64,000 nucleotides of DNA, from positions 1-64,000 of the forward strand of contig CAZUGK010000002.1 in NCBI GenBank assembly GCA_964619815.1, given 5' to 3'. Origin of the DNA: BRH-c25 sp964619815 (GTDB lineage Bacteria > Bacillota > Clostridia > Lutisporales > Lutisporaceae). Both the position numbers and the translations under genes were made by a program. The notes under the pieces are model-generated. The model was not told the DNA's origin and made no database searches. It saw nothing but the letters and a program-made list of their open reading frames with translations. Below, one piece after another: positions 51,946 through 61,723 of this stretch; position 1 is the stretch's first letter, and the number at the start of each line of letters is the position of its first letter.

Positions 51946-53355
51946 ATGCCGGTTAAAAGTGAACTACTAAGGTTAATTCCAAAGGTGGATGACATAGTAA
52001 ATAATGAAAAGATCGTTAAAATATCAGAAGAGGTCTGCCGCCAAATTGTCGTGGATTCTATAAGAAAAAAAATAGATGAGACGCGAGAAAGAATTTTACA
52101 TCTGGGAGAACATGACCTTTTCGAAGTAGATACTGAAAAAATGATAGAAGAGATTATCTCAATCATTCAGGCAAATAATGAAATGAACTTGAAAAGGGTT
52201 ATTAATGCAACCGGTGTTATATTGCACACCAATTTAGGACGTGCACCTTTATACCGCGGTCTTAAAGATAAAGTTTGGGAAATCGCTGAGAATTATTCCA
52301 CATTAGAATATAACATTGACACCGGAAAAAGAGGATCGCGATATGCCCATGTTGAAGAAATAATCACTAAAATTGTGGGTACAGAATCAGCTCTCGTTGT
52401 TAATAATAACGCTGCTGCAGTTTTATTAATTTTAAGCACCTTGGCAAAGGGTAATCAGGTTATTGTTTCACGAGGAGAGTTGGTAGAGATTGGGGAATCT
52501 TTTCGTATTCCCGAAATTATGAAGCAAAGCGGCGCTGAGCTAGTCGAAGTTGGAGCTACCAACAAAACACACCTTTCGGACTATCAAGATGCCATAGTGG
52601 ACGGAAAAACAGGGGCATTACTTAAAGTTCATCCCAGCAATTATAGGATACTGGGATTTACAGAAGAAGTTGAGCTAAGTGAATTAGTGAAGCTGGGGAA
52701 ATCCCATGGAATTCCGGTAATACATGATTTGGGAAGTGGTGCACTGATTGATTTCAGAAAATATGGAGTCAGCGGAGAAGCTACCGTTTTTGACAGTGTT
52801 ACGGCAGGAGCAGATATTATCTGTTTTAGCGGGGATAAGCTGTTAGGAGGGCCACAGGCGGGGATTATCATAGGAAATAAAGCCTTAATCAATCAGATGA
52901 AGCGAAATCCTTTGACAAGAGCATTTCGAATTGATAAATTAACGCTAGCGGCACTGGAAGCAACTCTAAGACTATACTTTGATCAGGAAAAAGCAATTGC
53001 ACATATTCCTACATTATCGATGATAACTATGCCCTTGGAAGTAATAATAGAAAATGCAAAGCGTTTGCATAATCTTTTAATGGATCAAGTTAAAAACTGT
53101 TCGCTGGCATTGGAAGAGGGAAACTCTCAAGTGGGCGGAGGCTCTATGCCCCTGCAGGAACTACCCACACGATTGATAAGGATTAAACCGGAAAATATAG
53201 CAGTACAGGCATTAGAAGAACAGCTAAGGGGTTGCCAAATTCCAATTATAGTTCGAATCCACAAAGATCAAATCTATCTGGATGTACGAACGATTAAAGA
53301 AGATGACTTTGAATATATTGTGAATATATTTAAGAGCTTTTTAAATAAGTCATGA
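51946..53355 (+). CDS. selA: L-seryl-tRNA(Sec) selenium transferase
   Basis: This 469-residue PLP enzyme turns seryl-tRNA(Sec) into selenocysteyl-tRNA(Sec) with selenophosphate. The PLP Lys is K298 in FSGDKLLGGPQAG. NATGVILHTNLGRAPL and NNNAAAVLLIL are family motifs. GGAGTGATGAG precedes the ATG, and a TATAAT lies at 51911-51916. It overlaps the ribosome binding region of selB, so the two are co-translated. Confidence 0.96.
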   Translation: MPVKSELLRLIPKVDDIVNNEKIVKISEEVCRQIVVDSIRKKIDETRERILHLGEHDLFEVDTEKMIEEIISIIQANNEMNLKRVINATGVILHTNLGRAPLYRGLKDKVWEIAENYSTLEYNIDTGKRGSRYAHVEEIITKIVGTESALVVNNNAAAVLLILSTLAKGNQVIVSRGELVEIGESFRIPEIMKQSGAELVEVGATNKTHLSDYQDAIVDGKTGALLKVHPSNYRILGFTEEVELSELVKLGKSHGIPVIHDLGSGALIDFRKYGVSGEATVFDSVTAGADIICFSGDKLLGGPQAGIIIGNKALINQMKRNPLTRAFRIDKLTLAALEATLRLYFDQEKAIAHIPTLSMITMPLEVIIENAKRLHNLLMDQVKNCSLALEEGNSQVGGGSMPLQELPTRLIRIKPENIAVQALEEQLRGCQIPIIVRIHKDQIYLDVRTIKEDDFEYIVNIFKSFLNKS

Positions 53356-53365
53356 GGTGAACAAC

Positions 53366-55261
53366 TTGAAAAACATCATTATTGGTACTGCCGGACATAT
53401 TGACCATGGAAAAACATCATTGATTAAAGCCCTGTCAGGAACTGACACCGACCGCCTAAAAGAAGAAAAGAAGAGAGGAATAACCATCGATTTAGGGTTT
53501 GCCTATTTAACCTTGCCGGATGGAGAACGGGCAGGGATTATTGATGTGCCGGGTCATGAGAAATTTGTAAAAAATATGCTGGCAGGAGTTGGCGGTATTG
53601 ACTTGGTTTTATTAGTGATTGCTGCTGATGAAGGGATTATGCCTCAGACTCAGGAACATTTAGACATATTATCCATATTAAAAATAAAAAAGGGAATTAT
53701 CGTATTAACGAAAGCAGACATGGTTGAAGAAGAATGGATAACCATGATTCAAGAAGAAGTCAGCCAACATGTCAAGGGGACTTTTCTTCAAGACGCCCCT
53801 ATGATATCGGTATCGGCTATCAATGGTCAGGGTATTGAAACCCTAAAAAACACAATTTATCAGATGACGAAGGATATAACTCCAAAAGATGTCAATGCAT
53901 CCTTTCGAGTGCCGATAGATAGAGTCTTTTCAGTAGATGGTTTTGGTACGGTTATTACGGGAACACAGGTGGAAGGGACTCTTTGCGTGAGTGATGATGT
54001 AACCATTTATCCATATGATAAGATGGCAAAAATTAAAAATATACAAGTACATGGCAAAAGTGTAGATAGATCTTATGCAGGGCAAAGAGTAGCGATTAAT
54101 TTGGCCGGCATCAAGAGGACAGAGGTTGGAAGAGGCGATGTCCTGGCGAAACAAGATTCGATGAATGTCACCATGATGCTTGATGTTAAATTGAATTTAT
54201 TAAAAAACATTTCAAGAGACTTAAAAAATAGAACTCGAATACGATTTTACCATGGAACCAGTGAGGTTCTGGGAAGAATTATCCTATTGGAAGAAGATGC
54301 TTTAAGTGAAGGGAAAAACGGATATGCCCAATTAAGACTGGAAAAAGAAGTAGCGTTAAAAGCAGGGGATCATTTTGTTTTGAGATTTTATTCTCCGATT
54401 GAAACAATAGGAGGCGGTATTGTTTTAGATGCGAATCCTTACAAACATAAACGCTTTAAGTCAGATGTTTTAGAGGAGTTGCAGATAAAAGAAACTGGAA
54501 AGTTTGAGGATGTTTTAGAGCAGACGATCAATAAGTTTAGTAAGACTTTTCAAACCATAGATTTTATTGCCATGCAGCTAGGTAAAGAAAAGGAAGATAT
54601 ACAGCAGGGTGTTTCCAACCTTCTTGAAGAGGGGAAAATCGTACGGATCACCGACCAGGTAGTGGTACATATTGATTTTTTAGACCAGCTTCAACAGAAG
54701 ATCGTGGACTTATTAGCAAATTATCATCAGAAATATCCGTTAAAGGCAGGAATGGGAAAGGAAGAGTTTAGGACAAAATTATTACCAAAAGACATTGGAA
54801 AACTTTCGAACCAGCTTATCTTATATTATATGAATAAGAATATTATTCGTTCAATGAATAATATTGTGTCTCTTGCTGATTTTGAGATTAAATATACGAA
54901 AGAACAAAAATTACTTCAGGAACAATTTGAAAAAATTTATTTGGAAAGTCAATTTGCGCCGCCATATATTGAAGAAATCGTGAAAGCTAATAGGAACCAG
55001 CAAATGAGTCTGCAAATGATACAAGCCTTGATTGACAGCTCAATCATAATTAGGATTGATCAAAACATCTGTTTGCATCAATTAAATTATGATAAGGCAC
55101 TGGAAATGCTAAAAGCATTTATTCAAGAGAATGGAAAGATTACATTGGGAGAATACAGAGATCTATTGAATACATCCAGAAAATATACTGCTCCGATACT
55201 AGAATCTTTTGATCAACAAAAAATCACAAAGAAGATCGACGATTTTAGGGTACTATTATAA
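53366..55261 (+). CDS. selB: Selenocysteine-specific elongation factor
   Basis: TTG 53366 follows GAGGTGA by 5 bases and gives the standard start MKNIIIGTAGHIDHGKT; an in-frame GTG at 53357 overlaps that site. The 631-residue product has GTPase motifs GHIDHGKT, DVPGHEKF and LTKADM, then EF-Tu-like domains and C-terminal winged helices that read the SECIS hairpin behind UGA codons. It delivers Sec-tRNA to grdA, grdB and selD mRNAs here. Confidence 0.96.
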   Translation: MKNIIIGTAGHIDHGKTSLIKALSGTDTDRLKEEKKRGITIDLGFAYLTLPDGERAGIIDVPGHEKFVKNMLAGVGGIDLVLLVIAADEGIMPQTQEHLDILSILKIKKGIIVLTKADMVEEEWITMIQEEVSQHVKGTFLQDAPMISVSAINGQGIETLKNTIYQMTKDITPKDVNASFRVPIDRVFSVDGFGTVITGTQVEGTLCVSDDVTIYPYDKMAKIKNIQVHGKSVDRSYAGQRVAINLAGIKRTEVGRGDVLAKQDSMNVTMMLDVKLNLLKNISRDLKNRTRIRFYHGTSEVLGRIILLEEDALSEGKNGYAQLRLEKEVALKAGDHFVLRFYSPIETIGGGIVLDANPYKHKRFKSDVLEELQIKETGKFEDVLEQTINKFSKTFQTIDFIAMQLGKEKEDIQQGVSNLLEEGKIVRITDQVVVHIDFLDQLQQKIVDLLANYHQKYPLKAGMGKEEFRTKLLPKDIGKLSNQLILYYMNKNIIRSMNNIVSLADFEIKYTKEQKLLQEQFEKIYLESQFAPPYIEEIVKANRNQQMSLQMIQALIDSSIIIRIDQNICLHQLNYDKALEMLKAFIQENGKITLGEYRDLLNTSRKYTAPILESFDQQKITKKIDDFRVLL

Positions 55262-55286
55262 ATTTGTAGTATAGTACAAAAACTTA

Positions 55287-55295
55287 TGATATAAT
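55287..55295 (+). promoter_or_regulatory. Extended -10 element before tRNA-Sec
   Basis: TGATATAAT, an extended -10 box 24 bases before the tRNA, with no good -35 box. Confidence 0.45.
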
Positions 55296-55318
55296 AATTT
55301 CCGTATTTTAAAAAACAT

Positions 55319-55415
55319 GGGAATAGATGGGTGCTGGTGTGCCCTCTGGTCTTCAAAACCAGTTTGAGGAGTTAGTAGCTTCTTAGGTGGGTTCGATTCC
55401 TACATATTCCCGCCA
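55319..55415 (+). tRNA. selC: tRNA-Sec (anticodon UCA)
   Basis: This 97-base tRNA has a GGGAATA/TATTCCC acceptor stem, anticodon TCA at 55353-55355 in a CTGGT..ACCAG stem, a long variable arm, TTCGATTC T-loop and encoded CCA. The length and the UCA anticodon identify tRNA-Sec. It lies between selB and selD. Confidence 0.95.
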
Positions 55416-55417
55416 AT

Positions 55418-55453
55418 AAAAAAGGTGAGATATTTTGATATCTCACCTTTTTC
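55418..55453. terminator. Bidirectional terminator between tRNA-Sec and selD
   Basis: AAAGGTGAGATAT pairs with ATATCTCACCTTT, with an A-run on the left and TTTTT on the right. Confidence 0.88.
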
Positions 55454-55468
55454 TATTATATAAAATTA

Positions 55469-56500
55469 CTAATCAACTAAAATCGAATACTTTCTTTCTT
55501 CAATGACGGAACCTATAATGGCGGAGGTTGTGGGGCCTTGCTCCAGGATTTTTAGAAGAATATCCGCTTTATCTTTTTCAACCGCAATCAGTAGACCTCC
55601 TGAAGTTTGTGGATCGAATAAACAATCCGACAAGGGTTGAGGAACATTTAAACCAATTTGTACCTTATCGCCGATATAAGATTTATTATGGAAAGCACCT
55701 GCCGGAATGATTCCCATATCAGCAAGAGATAGGGCTCCCGGAAGGATTGGAACAGAATGTGCATTAAAATGCAGGGTTACATTACTGGATGCGGCCATTT
55801 CTAAACCGTGTCCTAATAGACCGAAGCCGGTTATATCTGTACAGCTATGAACGCCTACTTCCATCATGGCATCTTTTGCAAAGCGATTTAACGTCGCCAT
55901 GCTATGTACAGCTTTATTATAAGTCTCTTGGTCGATCATGTCCGCTTTGATTGCAGTATTTATGATTCCAACTCCAATGGGTTTCGTTAGTACTAAAAGG
56001 TCACCAACCTGAGCATTACAATTTGTAACGATCTTGTCAGGATGTATAAAACCCGTTACTGAGAGTCCATATTTAGGTTCAGGATCATCAAGGGTATGTC
56101 CTCCTGCAAGAAGCGCACCCGACTCTTTAACTTTGTCATAGCCCCCTTGTAATATTTTTTGAACCTTATCAATAGATAGACTTTTAGGAAAGCAGAGAAT
56201 ATTCATCGCTAATTTAGGATCTCCACCCATAGCATAAACATCGCTCAGCGAATTAGCAGCAGCAATTTGCCCAAACAAATAAGGGTCATCAACAATTGGG
56301 GTAAAAAAATCTAAAGTTTGGATAATAGCTGTCTCATCATTAATTTTGTATACCAAAGCATCGTCTGAAGTTTCAACTCCGACGAGCAAGTTGGGATCCT
56401 GATCTTTAGGTAAATGACACAAAACTTGTGCCAGGATACTAGGTCCTATTTTAGCTGCTCAACCAGCGCTTTTAGTCATTTCTGTTAGTTTTTTTGACAT
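55469..56500 (-). CDS. selD: Selenophosphate synthetase, itself a selenoprotein (Sec at in-frame UGA)
   Basis: The open frame seems to start inside the gene. Reading the minus strand from ATG at 56500, after AAGGAGGC, through TGA at 56459-56461 gives MSKKLTEMTKSAGUAAKIGP and a 343-residue SelD. The UxxK pattern is the active-site selenocysteine and Lys of the family. LVGVETSDDALVYKI, AGGHTLDDPEPKYG and the DPQTSGGLL motif follow. It makes selenophosphate from selenide and ATP. Confidence 0.96.
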
Positions 56501-56524
56501 AGCCTTGCCTCCTTAAATAAAATT

Positions 56525-57436
56525 CTATAGGTTTAAATTCCCCGCATTTCGAATAATGAAATCTCTAAATGCTTGGTCAACGGGAGATAAATACCTGTTC
56601 TTATGATAAACAAAATAAAATTTTCTATTAAATTTCAAATTCTTAATAGGATAGGGAGATATTAATTCTAAATCTACTTCTTTTTTTATTGCAATTTCAG
56701 AAATAAAGCTGATACCTACGTCTAAAGCAACCAATTGCTTGATTGTCTCATTATCTTTAATAAGGGAAATAATATTAAGCTGATTTAATTTAATCTTTGT
56801 ATTCTTAAGCGTTTCTTCAATCAGTAATCTGCTGCTGGAGCCCTCTTCTCTTAAAATAATTTTTTCTTTCAGTATAACATCTAAATCCAACTGTGAATGC
56901 GCCGGCCCAAAATTTTTCTTGCCAGCAGAAGCAACGAGGGTCAGATGATCATCAAAAAAATCAATATATTCTAAACAGTCGTAATCATATTTACCCCCTA
57001 CAATGCCATAATTGATCTGCCCGTTTATTATATCATCTATTACATTTTTAGAATTCTTCTGATTAATTGAAAAAGTAACATTGGGAAACTGATCTGTAAA
57101 CTTCTTAAGTAAATAAGGAAGTATATATTGTGAGGGAATGGAACTTGAACATATTTCTAGATTCCCCTCAATTTTATCTTTATATTCTTTAAGCTCATAT
57201 TCGGCGGTTTCTTTTATATTTACTATATTTATAGCATGTTGAAAGAAAAGGTTTCCTGCGTCCGTCATCGTTACCTTTTTATTTGTTCGGTTTAGAAGGA
57301 CAGTATCTAACTCAGCTTCTAAACTTTGAATATGAGCAGTGATTGTAGGTTGTGTCATAAATAGTTTTTCTGCAGCGCGAGAAAAGCTCTTTTTATTTAC
57401 TACTTCTATAAAGCTTTCTATTTGCTTAATATCCAA
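56525..57436 (-). CDS. LysR-family regulator of the selenium cluster
   Basis: TTG at 57436, after GCGGTGATA, gives the usual LysR start MDIKQIESFIEVVNKKSFS; an upstream ATG at 57457 lacks a ribosome binding site. The product has about 303 residues. The HTH is SRAAEKLFMTQPTITAHIQSLE, with a standard effector-binding domain behind it. It is encoded 24 bases upstream of selD on the same strand and diverges from a class V aminotransferase gene, so it probably regulates selenium genes. Effector unknown. Confidence 0.88.
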   Translation of the reverse strand: MDIKQIESFIEVVNKKSFSRAAEKLFMTQPTITAHIQSLEAELDTVLLNRTNKKVTMTDAGNLFFQHAINIVNIKETAEYELKEYKDKIEGNLEICSSSIPSQYILPYLLKKFTDQFPNVTFSINQKNSKNVIDDIINGQINYGIVGGKYDYDCLEYIDFFDDHLTLVASAGKKNFGPAHSQLDLDVILKEKIILREEGSSSRLLIEETLKNTKIKLNQLNIISLIKDNETIKQLVALDVGISFISEIAIKKEVDLELISPYPIKNLKFNRKFYFVYHKNRYLSPVDQAFRDFIIRNAGNLNL

Positions 57437-57734
57437 GATATCACCGCTTTCAGTCATACATTATTTTTTGTTTCATCTGTAGTAAATACTAATTATTTTA
57501 TAGAAGAATATTTCTTGTTAAGTATCAAAGTGGTGTAAACAGAATTATATGCAATAAACACTTTTATTCTACAATAATTCGCAATAAATAACAATACGGC
57601 ATTGCCATCATGAGGTCTATTATAGATAGTTACATTCATTATTTTTATATTATAGAAATATTTTATTGTACTCTTCTTCCATACTTACAGTATAATCACG
57701 ATGAAGTATGTAACTGTAATATAAGGGTTCATTT

Positions 57735-58877
57735 ATGATTTATTTAGATAACGCTGCAACGACATATCCAAAGCCGGAATCGGTATATAGCCAGGTAGAC
57801 AAATGTTTCAGAACGCAATGTGCAAATCCGGGTCGTTCGGGACATAAAATGGCTTTACAGGCAAACAGAAATATATATGAAACAAGAGAGCTTGCATGTC
57901 GGTTGTTTCATATTGCTGACCCTATGCAAGTTATTTTTACTAATAATGCAACATCGGCTTTAAATATTGGCATTAAGGGATTATTGAAAAAGGGAGATCA
58001 TGTTATTACGACTAGCATGGAGCATAATTCAGTAATCAGACCCATTAAACAATTAGAAAAAATCGGCGTAGAGCATACTATTGTCCAATGCAGTAAGGAA
58101 GGTATATTAGACACCCAGATTATGGAGGCTGCGATTCGGGATAATACGAGGTTGATTGTGACTACTCATGCATCTAATGTAGCTGGAACACTTATGCCTG
58201 TTAAAATCATTGGTGAGATTGCTAAAAAGCATCAGATTCCGTACCTACTAGATGCTGCTCAATCAGCAGGTGTTTATGATATTGATGTACAAGCCATGAA
58301 TATTGATATGCTGGCTGTGCCAGGCCATAAAGGATTGCTGGGACCCCAAGGAACGGGAATACTATATATTAGAAAAGGATTGAATGTTGAGCAGATAATA
58401 GAGGGTGGAACGGGGAGTAAATCAGAAATGATTATCCAGCCGGATATGATGCCAGATAAGTTTGAAAGCGGTACGCTCAATATGCCGGGTATTTCCGGAC
58501 TGGGCGCCGGCATCAAATTTATTCTTGAAACAGGTATCGAAAAAATTAGAATGCATGAAATGAGACTAACAGAATATATGCTTACTCAATTAATGGACAT
58601 AAAAGAAGTGACAGTTTATGGACCAAAGGATGCATGTAAACAAGCCGCTGTTATTTCAATAAATATCGAAGGAAAAGGATCTTCGGATGTGGCATACACC
58701 TTAGACAGCCTATTTGATATTGCTGTGAGATCAGGGTTACATTGTGCTCCATTGGCCCATAAGACCATGCATACGATTGAGCAGGGGACAGTACGATTTA
58801 GTTTAGGTTACTTTAATACAAAAGAAGATATAGACAAAGCAATTCAATCAATAAAATATATTTGCATGCAAAAATAA
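57735..58877 (+). CDS. Class V aminotransferase (cysteine desulfurase/selenocysteine lyase-like)
   Basis: This 380-residue PLP enzyme begins MIYLDNAATTYPKPESVY. The PLP Lys lies in VPGHKGLLGPQG and the Cys-bearing loop in SGLHCAPLAHK. Members of this subfamily occur beside selD and yedF in selenium-using Firmicutes and may release selenium or sulfur from cysteine analogues. A TATAAT at 57691-57696 lies ahead of it. Confidence 0.9.
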   Translation: MIYLDNAATTYPKPESVYSQVDKCFRTQCANPGRSGHKMALQANRNIYETRELACRLFHIADPMQVIFTNNATSALNIGIKGLLKKGDHVITTSMEHNSVIRPIKQLEKIGVEHTIVQCSKEGILDTQIMEAAIRDNTRLIVTTHASNVAGTLMPVKIIGEIAKKHQIPYLLDAAQSAGVYDIDVQAMNIDMLAVPGHKGLLGPQGTGILYIRKGLNVEQIIEGGTGSKSEMIIQPDMMPDKFESGTLNMPGISGLGAGIKFILETGIEKIRMHEMRLTEYMLTQLMDIKEVTVYGPKDACKQAAVISINIEGKGSSDVAYTLDSLFDIAVRSGLHCAPLAHKTMHTIEQGTVRFSLGYFNTKEDIDKAIQSIKYICMQK

Positions 58878-58920
58878 TATGTTCTGTGTTTATTAATGAA
58901 ACATACAGGAGGAACTGAAA

Positions 58921-59517
58921 ATGACTATTGAAGTTGACGCTAGAGGATTCGGATGTCCAAAACCAGTGATTCTAACCAAAAATGCTATAGAGAAAGCAAG
59001 TGGAGCCCCTGTTCTTACAATCGTAGACAATGAAATTGCTGTAAAAAATGTGGAAAGGATGGCTTCAAATTTAAATTATAATACTACGGTTGAAGAAAAA
59101 AATGGAGATTTTTATATACATATTTTCAACCAGGATGGTTGCTGCGCAGATGCGAATGCAGAAGGAAATGCAGCGGACGAATCGGAGTGGCTGCTTTTAA
59201 TTACAAATGATAAACTTGGCGGAGGTGTCGATGAGCTAGGGGAGATATTGATGAAAGGATATTTCTATGCGCTTACAGAATCAAAGCCATATCCGAAAGC
59301 AATTCTTTTTATGAACAAGGGCGTTACACTTTCAGTAGAAGATTCACCCGTATTAGAATATATTGAGTTTCTTGAAAGAAGTGGTGTTGAAATACTTGTA
59401 TGCGGAACTTGCCTTGATTTTTATAATCTAAAAAGCAAATTAAGGGTTGGAAATGTTAGCAACATGTATACTATTGTAGAAAAAATGAACAAAGCCTCAA
59501 AGGTAATAAATTTCTAA
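58921..59517 (+). CDS. yedF: Selenium-metabolism protein YedF (TusA-like plus DsrE-like domains)
   Basis: This 198-residue protein has an N-terminal TusA/SirA domain with VDARGFGCPKPVILTK (the Cys of CPxP). A DsrE-type C-terminal domain has LLITNDKLGGGVDELGEILM and VEILVCGTCLDFY. The family is linked to selenium use by genome context. It may carry selenium to SelD. CAGGAGGAAC precedes the ATG. Confidence 0.92.
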   Translation: MTIEVDARGFGCPKPVILTKNAIEKASGAPVLTIVDNEIAVKNVERMASNLNYNTTVEEKNGDFYIHIFNQDGCCADANAEGNAADESEWLLLITNDKLGGGVDELGEILMKGYFYALTESKPYPKAILFMNKGVTLSVEDSPVLEYIEFLERSGVEILVCGTCLDFYNLKSKLRVGNVSNMYTIVEKMNKASKVINF

Positions 59518-59536
59518 AGAGAAAAGGTATTATGCT

Positions 59537-59803
59537 GTGGAAAAAGAATATTATCTAATATCTTTTGAATCTACTCATTATGCAATGATGCTGGAAAAGA
59601 TTTTAAAAGCAAAATATGAAGTAGACTTGATTCCTACTCCCAGAGAAATCACAGCGAGCTGTGGATTATCCCTTAAAATTAAAATGAGTATTTTCGAAGA
59701 TGTAAAAAAGACCTTAAAAGAGGTAAAAATTGATAGTCGTATGGTAGCTTTATATAAAGTTGATAGAAGAGAAGCGATTGCCATTGTTAAACAAATTTAT
59801 TGA
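59537..59803 (+). CDS. DUF3343 protein, putative selenium/sulfur carrier
   Basis: This 88-residue protein starts from GTG: YYLISFESTHYAMMLEKIL, then TPREITASCGLSLKI with one conserved Cys in SCGLS. Small DUF3343 proteins follow yedF in many selenium clusters and are thought to carry Se or S. It is encoded 20 bases after yedF. Confidence 0.88.
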   Translation: MEKEYYLISFESTHYAMMLEKILKAKYEVDLIPTPREITASCGLSLKIKMSIFEDVKKTLKEVKIDSRMVALYKVDRREAIAIVKQIY

Positions 59804-59848
59804 TGATAGTGATTTCTTCTTCTTATTACAATATAGCAATAAATAAAC

Positions 59849-59877
59849 TTGACTAGATATTGATACTATGGTAATAT
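59849..59877 (+). promoter_or_regulatory. Sigma-A promoter of the gcv operon
   Basis: TTGACT (59849-59854), a 17-base spacer and TAATAT (59872-59877), about 28 bases before the riboswitch. Confidence 0.7.
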
Positions 59878-59904
59878 TATGAAAAATAATTTAGTTTGGA
59901 TGAT

Positions 59905-60070
59905 GATTGCGGGAGAGTTTGCTTATTAGCAACACCGAAGGAATAAATTGAAGTTATGCCATAACCTTCAATGATGATCTCAGGTATCAGGACCGTAATC
60001 GGACAAATCTCTGGAAAGCATAGGCACCGAAGGAGCAATTTCGAAATTCGGAAGAATCTCTCAGGTTAAT
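59905..60070 (+). promoter_or_regulatory. Tandem glycine riboswitch of the gcv operon
   Basis: Aptamer 1 has GCGGGAGAGT, ACACCGAAGG and ATCTCAGGTATCAGGACCG. Aptamer 2 has AATCTCTGGAAAGC, GCACCGAAGGAGCAA and AATCTCTCAGG. It is less similar to the other two switches than they are to each other. Confidence 0.95.
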
Positions 60071-60075
60071 AACAG

Positions 60076-60110
60076 AGCAGAAGGCAATACGCTTTCTGCT
60101 TTTTGTTTTT
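60076..60110 (+). terminator. Riboswitch terminator upstream of gcvT
   Basis: AGCAGAAGGC pairs with GCTTTCTGCT around AATAC, followed by TTTTGTTTTTT. Confidence 0.8.
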
Positions 60111-60211
60111 TGTAAAATTGCTTAAAGGGCAAATTGTATTAGAAATAACGAAAGGCAGCGGCACATTGCTTCAAACTTAGTGGCACATAATATCATAAAG
60201 GAGGAGTTAAA

Positions 60212-61297
60212 ATGGATGATCGAAAAACATCTTTATATGAGACCCATGTTAAATGGGGCGGAACGATGGTAGCTTTTGCAGGCTATTTATTACCGATTCA
60301 GTATAAAGAGGGAATCATTTCAGAACACATGGCAGTGAGAACAAAGGCAGGTATATTTGATGTGTCACACATGGGAGAGGTAACGCTATGTGGAAGGGAT
60401 GCGTTGAGCAACATTCAAAATCTTACGACGAATGACTGTTCGTCAATGAAGGCTGGGCAGGTTAAGTATACCTTAATGTGTAACCATCAGGGTGGTATTG
60501 TAGATGACTTATTGGTTTATAAAATAGAAGATGAAAAATATATGCTGGTAATCAATGCTGCAAACCGTCATAAGGATGTTGAGTGGATTGAGAAGAATTT
60601 GAATGGGGAAGTGGAATTTAGTGATATCTCTGACAGTGTTGCACAGATTGCATTACAGGGTCCATGCTCTCTTGAGATTCTTAGTAAGTTGGCAGAGGAG
60701 CAGTATATACCAAAAAAGTATTATAGCTTTGTAGAAAAAGGAATTGCCGCAGGGATCGAATGTATTATTTCGAAAACCGGCTACACTGGCGAAGACGGAT
60801 TTGAACTGTACTGCAAGGCAGAGGATGCTCCGGCAATGTGGAACGAAATCCTGAAAGCTGGAGAACAATACGGATTGATGCCATGTGGGCTTGGCGCCCG
60901 TGATACATTGCGGCTTGAAGCAGCCATGCCGCTTTATGGTCATGAGATGAATGACGAAATAACACCGATAGAAGCAGGATTATCTTTTTTTGTAAAGATG
61001 GAGAAGGATAATTTTATCGGTAAAAGTGCCCTTGAGGGAAAAGGAACTCCAGCTCAAAAACGTGTGGGGTTGAAGCTGATCAAAGGTATTGCACGAGAAG
61101 GGTCACAGGTGTTTATTGACGGACAAAAGATTGGCTGCATAACATCGGGAACATATTGTCCTTATCTGAGGTATCCCGTCGCAATGGCTTACATTGATTC
61201 CAAGTATACTGAAATCGGGACAGTGGTTGAGATTGATGTGCGAGGAAGAATGCTATCAGCAGAGATTACAAGTTTACCATTTTATAAACGAGTTTAA
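60212..61297 (+). CDS. gcvT: Glycine cleavage system T protein (aminomethyltransferase)
   Basis: This 361-residue protein has TSLYETHVKWGGTMVAFAGYLLPIQY, DVSHMGEV, QYGLMPCGLGARDTLRLEAAMPLYGHE and the C-terminal YCPYLRYPVAMAYID. It moves the methylene group from the aminomethyl-lipoyl arm of GcvH to tetrahydrofolate and frees ammonia. AGGAGGAG precedes the ATG. Confidence 0.96.
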   Translation: MDDRKTSLYETHVKWGGTMVAFAGYLLPIQYKEGIISEHMAVRTKAGIFDVSHMGEVTLCGRDALSNIQNLTTNDCSSMKAGQVKYTLMCNHQGGIVDDLLVYKIEDEKYMLVINAANRHKDVEWIEKNLNGEVEFSDISDSVAQIALQGPCSLEILSKLAEEQYIPKKYYSFVEKGIAAGIECIISKTGYTGEDGFELYCKAEDAPAMWNEILKAGEQYGLMPCGLGARDTLRLEAAMPLYGHEMNDEITPIEAGLSFFVKMEKDNFIGKSALEGKGTPAQKRVGLKLIKGIAREGSQVFIDGQKIGCITSGTYCPYLRYPVAMAYIDSKYTEIGTVVEIDVRGRMLSAEITSLPFYKRV

Positions 61298-61341
61298 TAT
61301 ATTATAAAAATAAAATAAATAAATTTAAGGAGGAAACAAAA

Positions 61342-61719
61342 ATGAATATTCCAAAGGAGCTTAAATATACAAAATCACATGAGTGGATTAAATTTATCGA
61401 TGAAAAAACTGTTGAGGTTGGGCTTACAGATTTTGCGCAACAATCTCTGGGAGGCATTGTATTTGCTAATCTACCGCAGGAGGGCGAGAGCTTTTCAATA
61501 GGTGATGTTTTTGCAGATGTAGAGTCAGTCAAGGCAGTATCTGATGTATTTAGCCCTGTTTCAGGTACGGTAGGTAAAGTGAATGACGAAATCATGGATT
61601 CGCCGGAGATTATTAATAATACGCCGTATGAAGCATGGCTTGTACAATTCAATGATGTTAGTGATATAGAAAATTTATTGTCAGCGGAGGATTATGAAAA
61701 GCTGGTAAAGGAGGAATAG
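61342..61719 (+). CDS. gcvH: Glycine cleavage system H protein (lipoyl carrier)
   Basis: This 125-residue protein has KYTKSHEWIKFIDEKTVEVGLTDFAQ-type family sequence and the lipoylation site ADVESVKAVSDVFSPVSG (Lys in ESVKA). It carries the aminomethyl group between P and T proteins. AGGAGGAAAC precedes the ATG. Confidence 0.97.
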   Translation: MNIPKELKYTKSHEWIKFIDEKTVEVGLTDFAQQSLGGIVFANLPQEGESFSIGDVFADVESVKAVSDVFSPVSGTVGKVNDEIMDSPEIINNTPYEAWLVQFNDVSDIENLLSAEDYEKLVKEE

Positions 61720-61723
61720 TTCA

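Noticed and set aside
55469..56422. Short SelD lacking its N-terminus, as a pseudogene
   Set aside because: Reading UGA at 56459-56461 as Sec restores a full-length protein with a good start and ribosome binding site.
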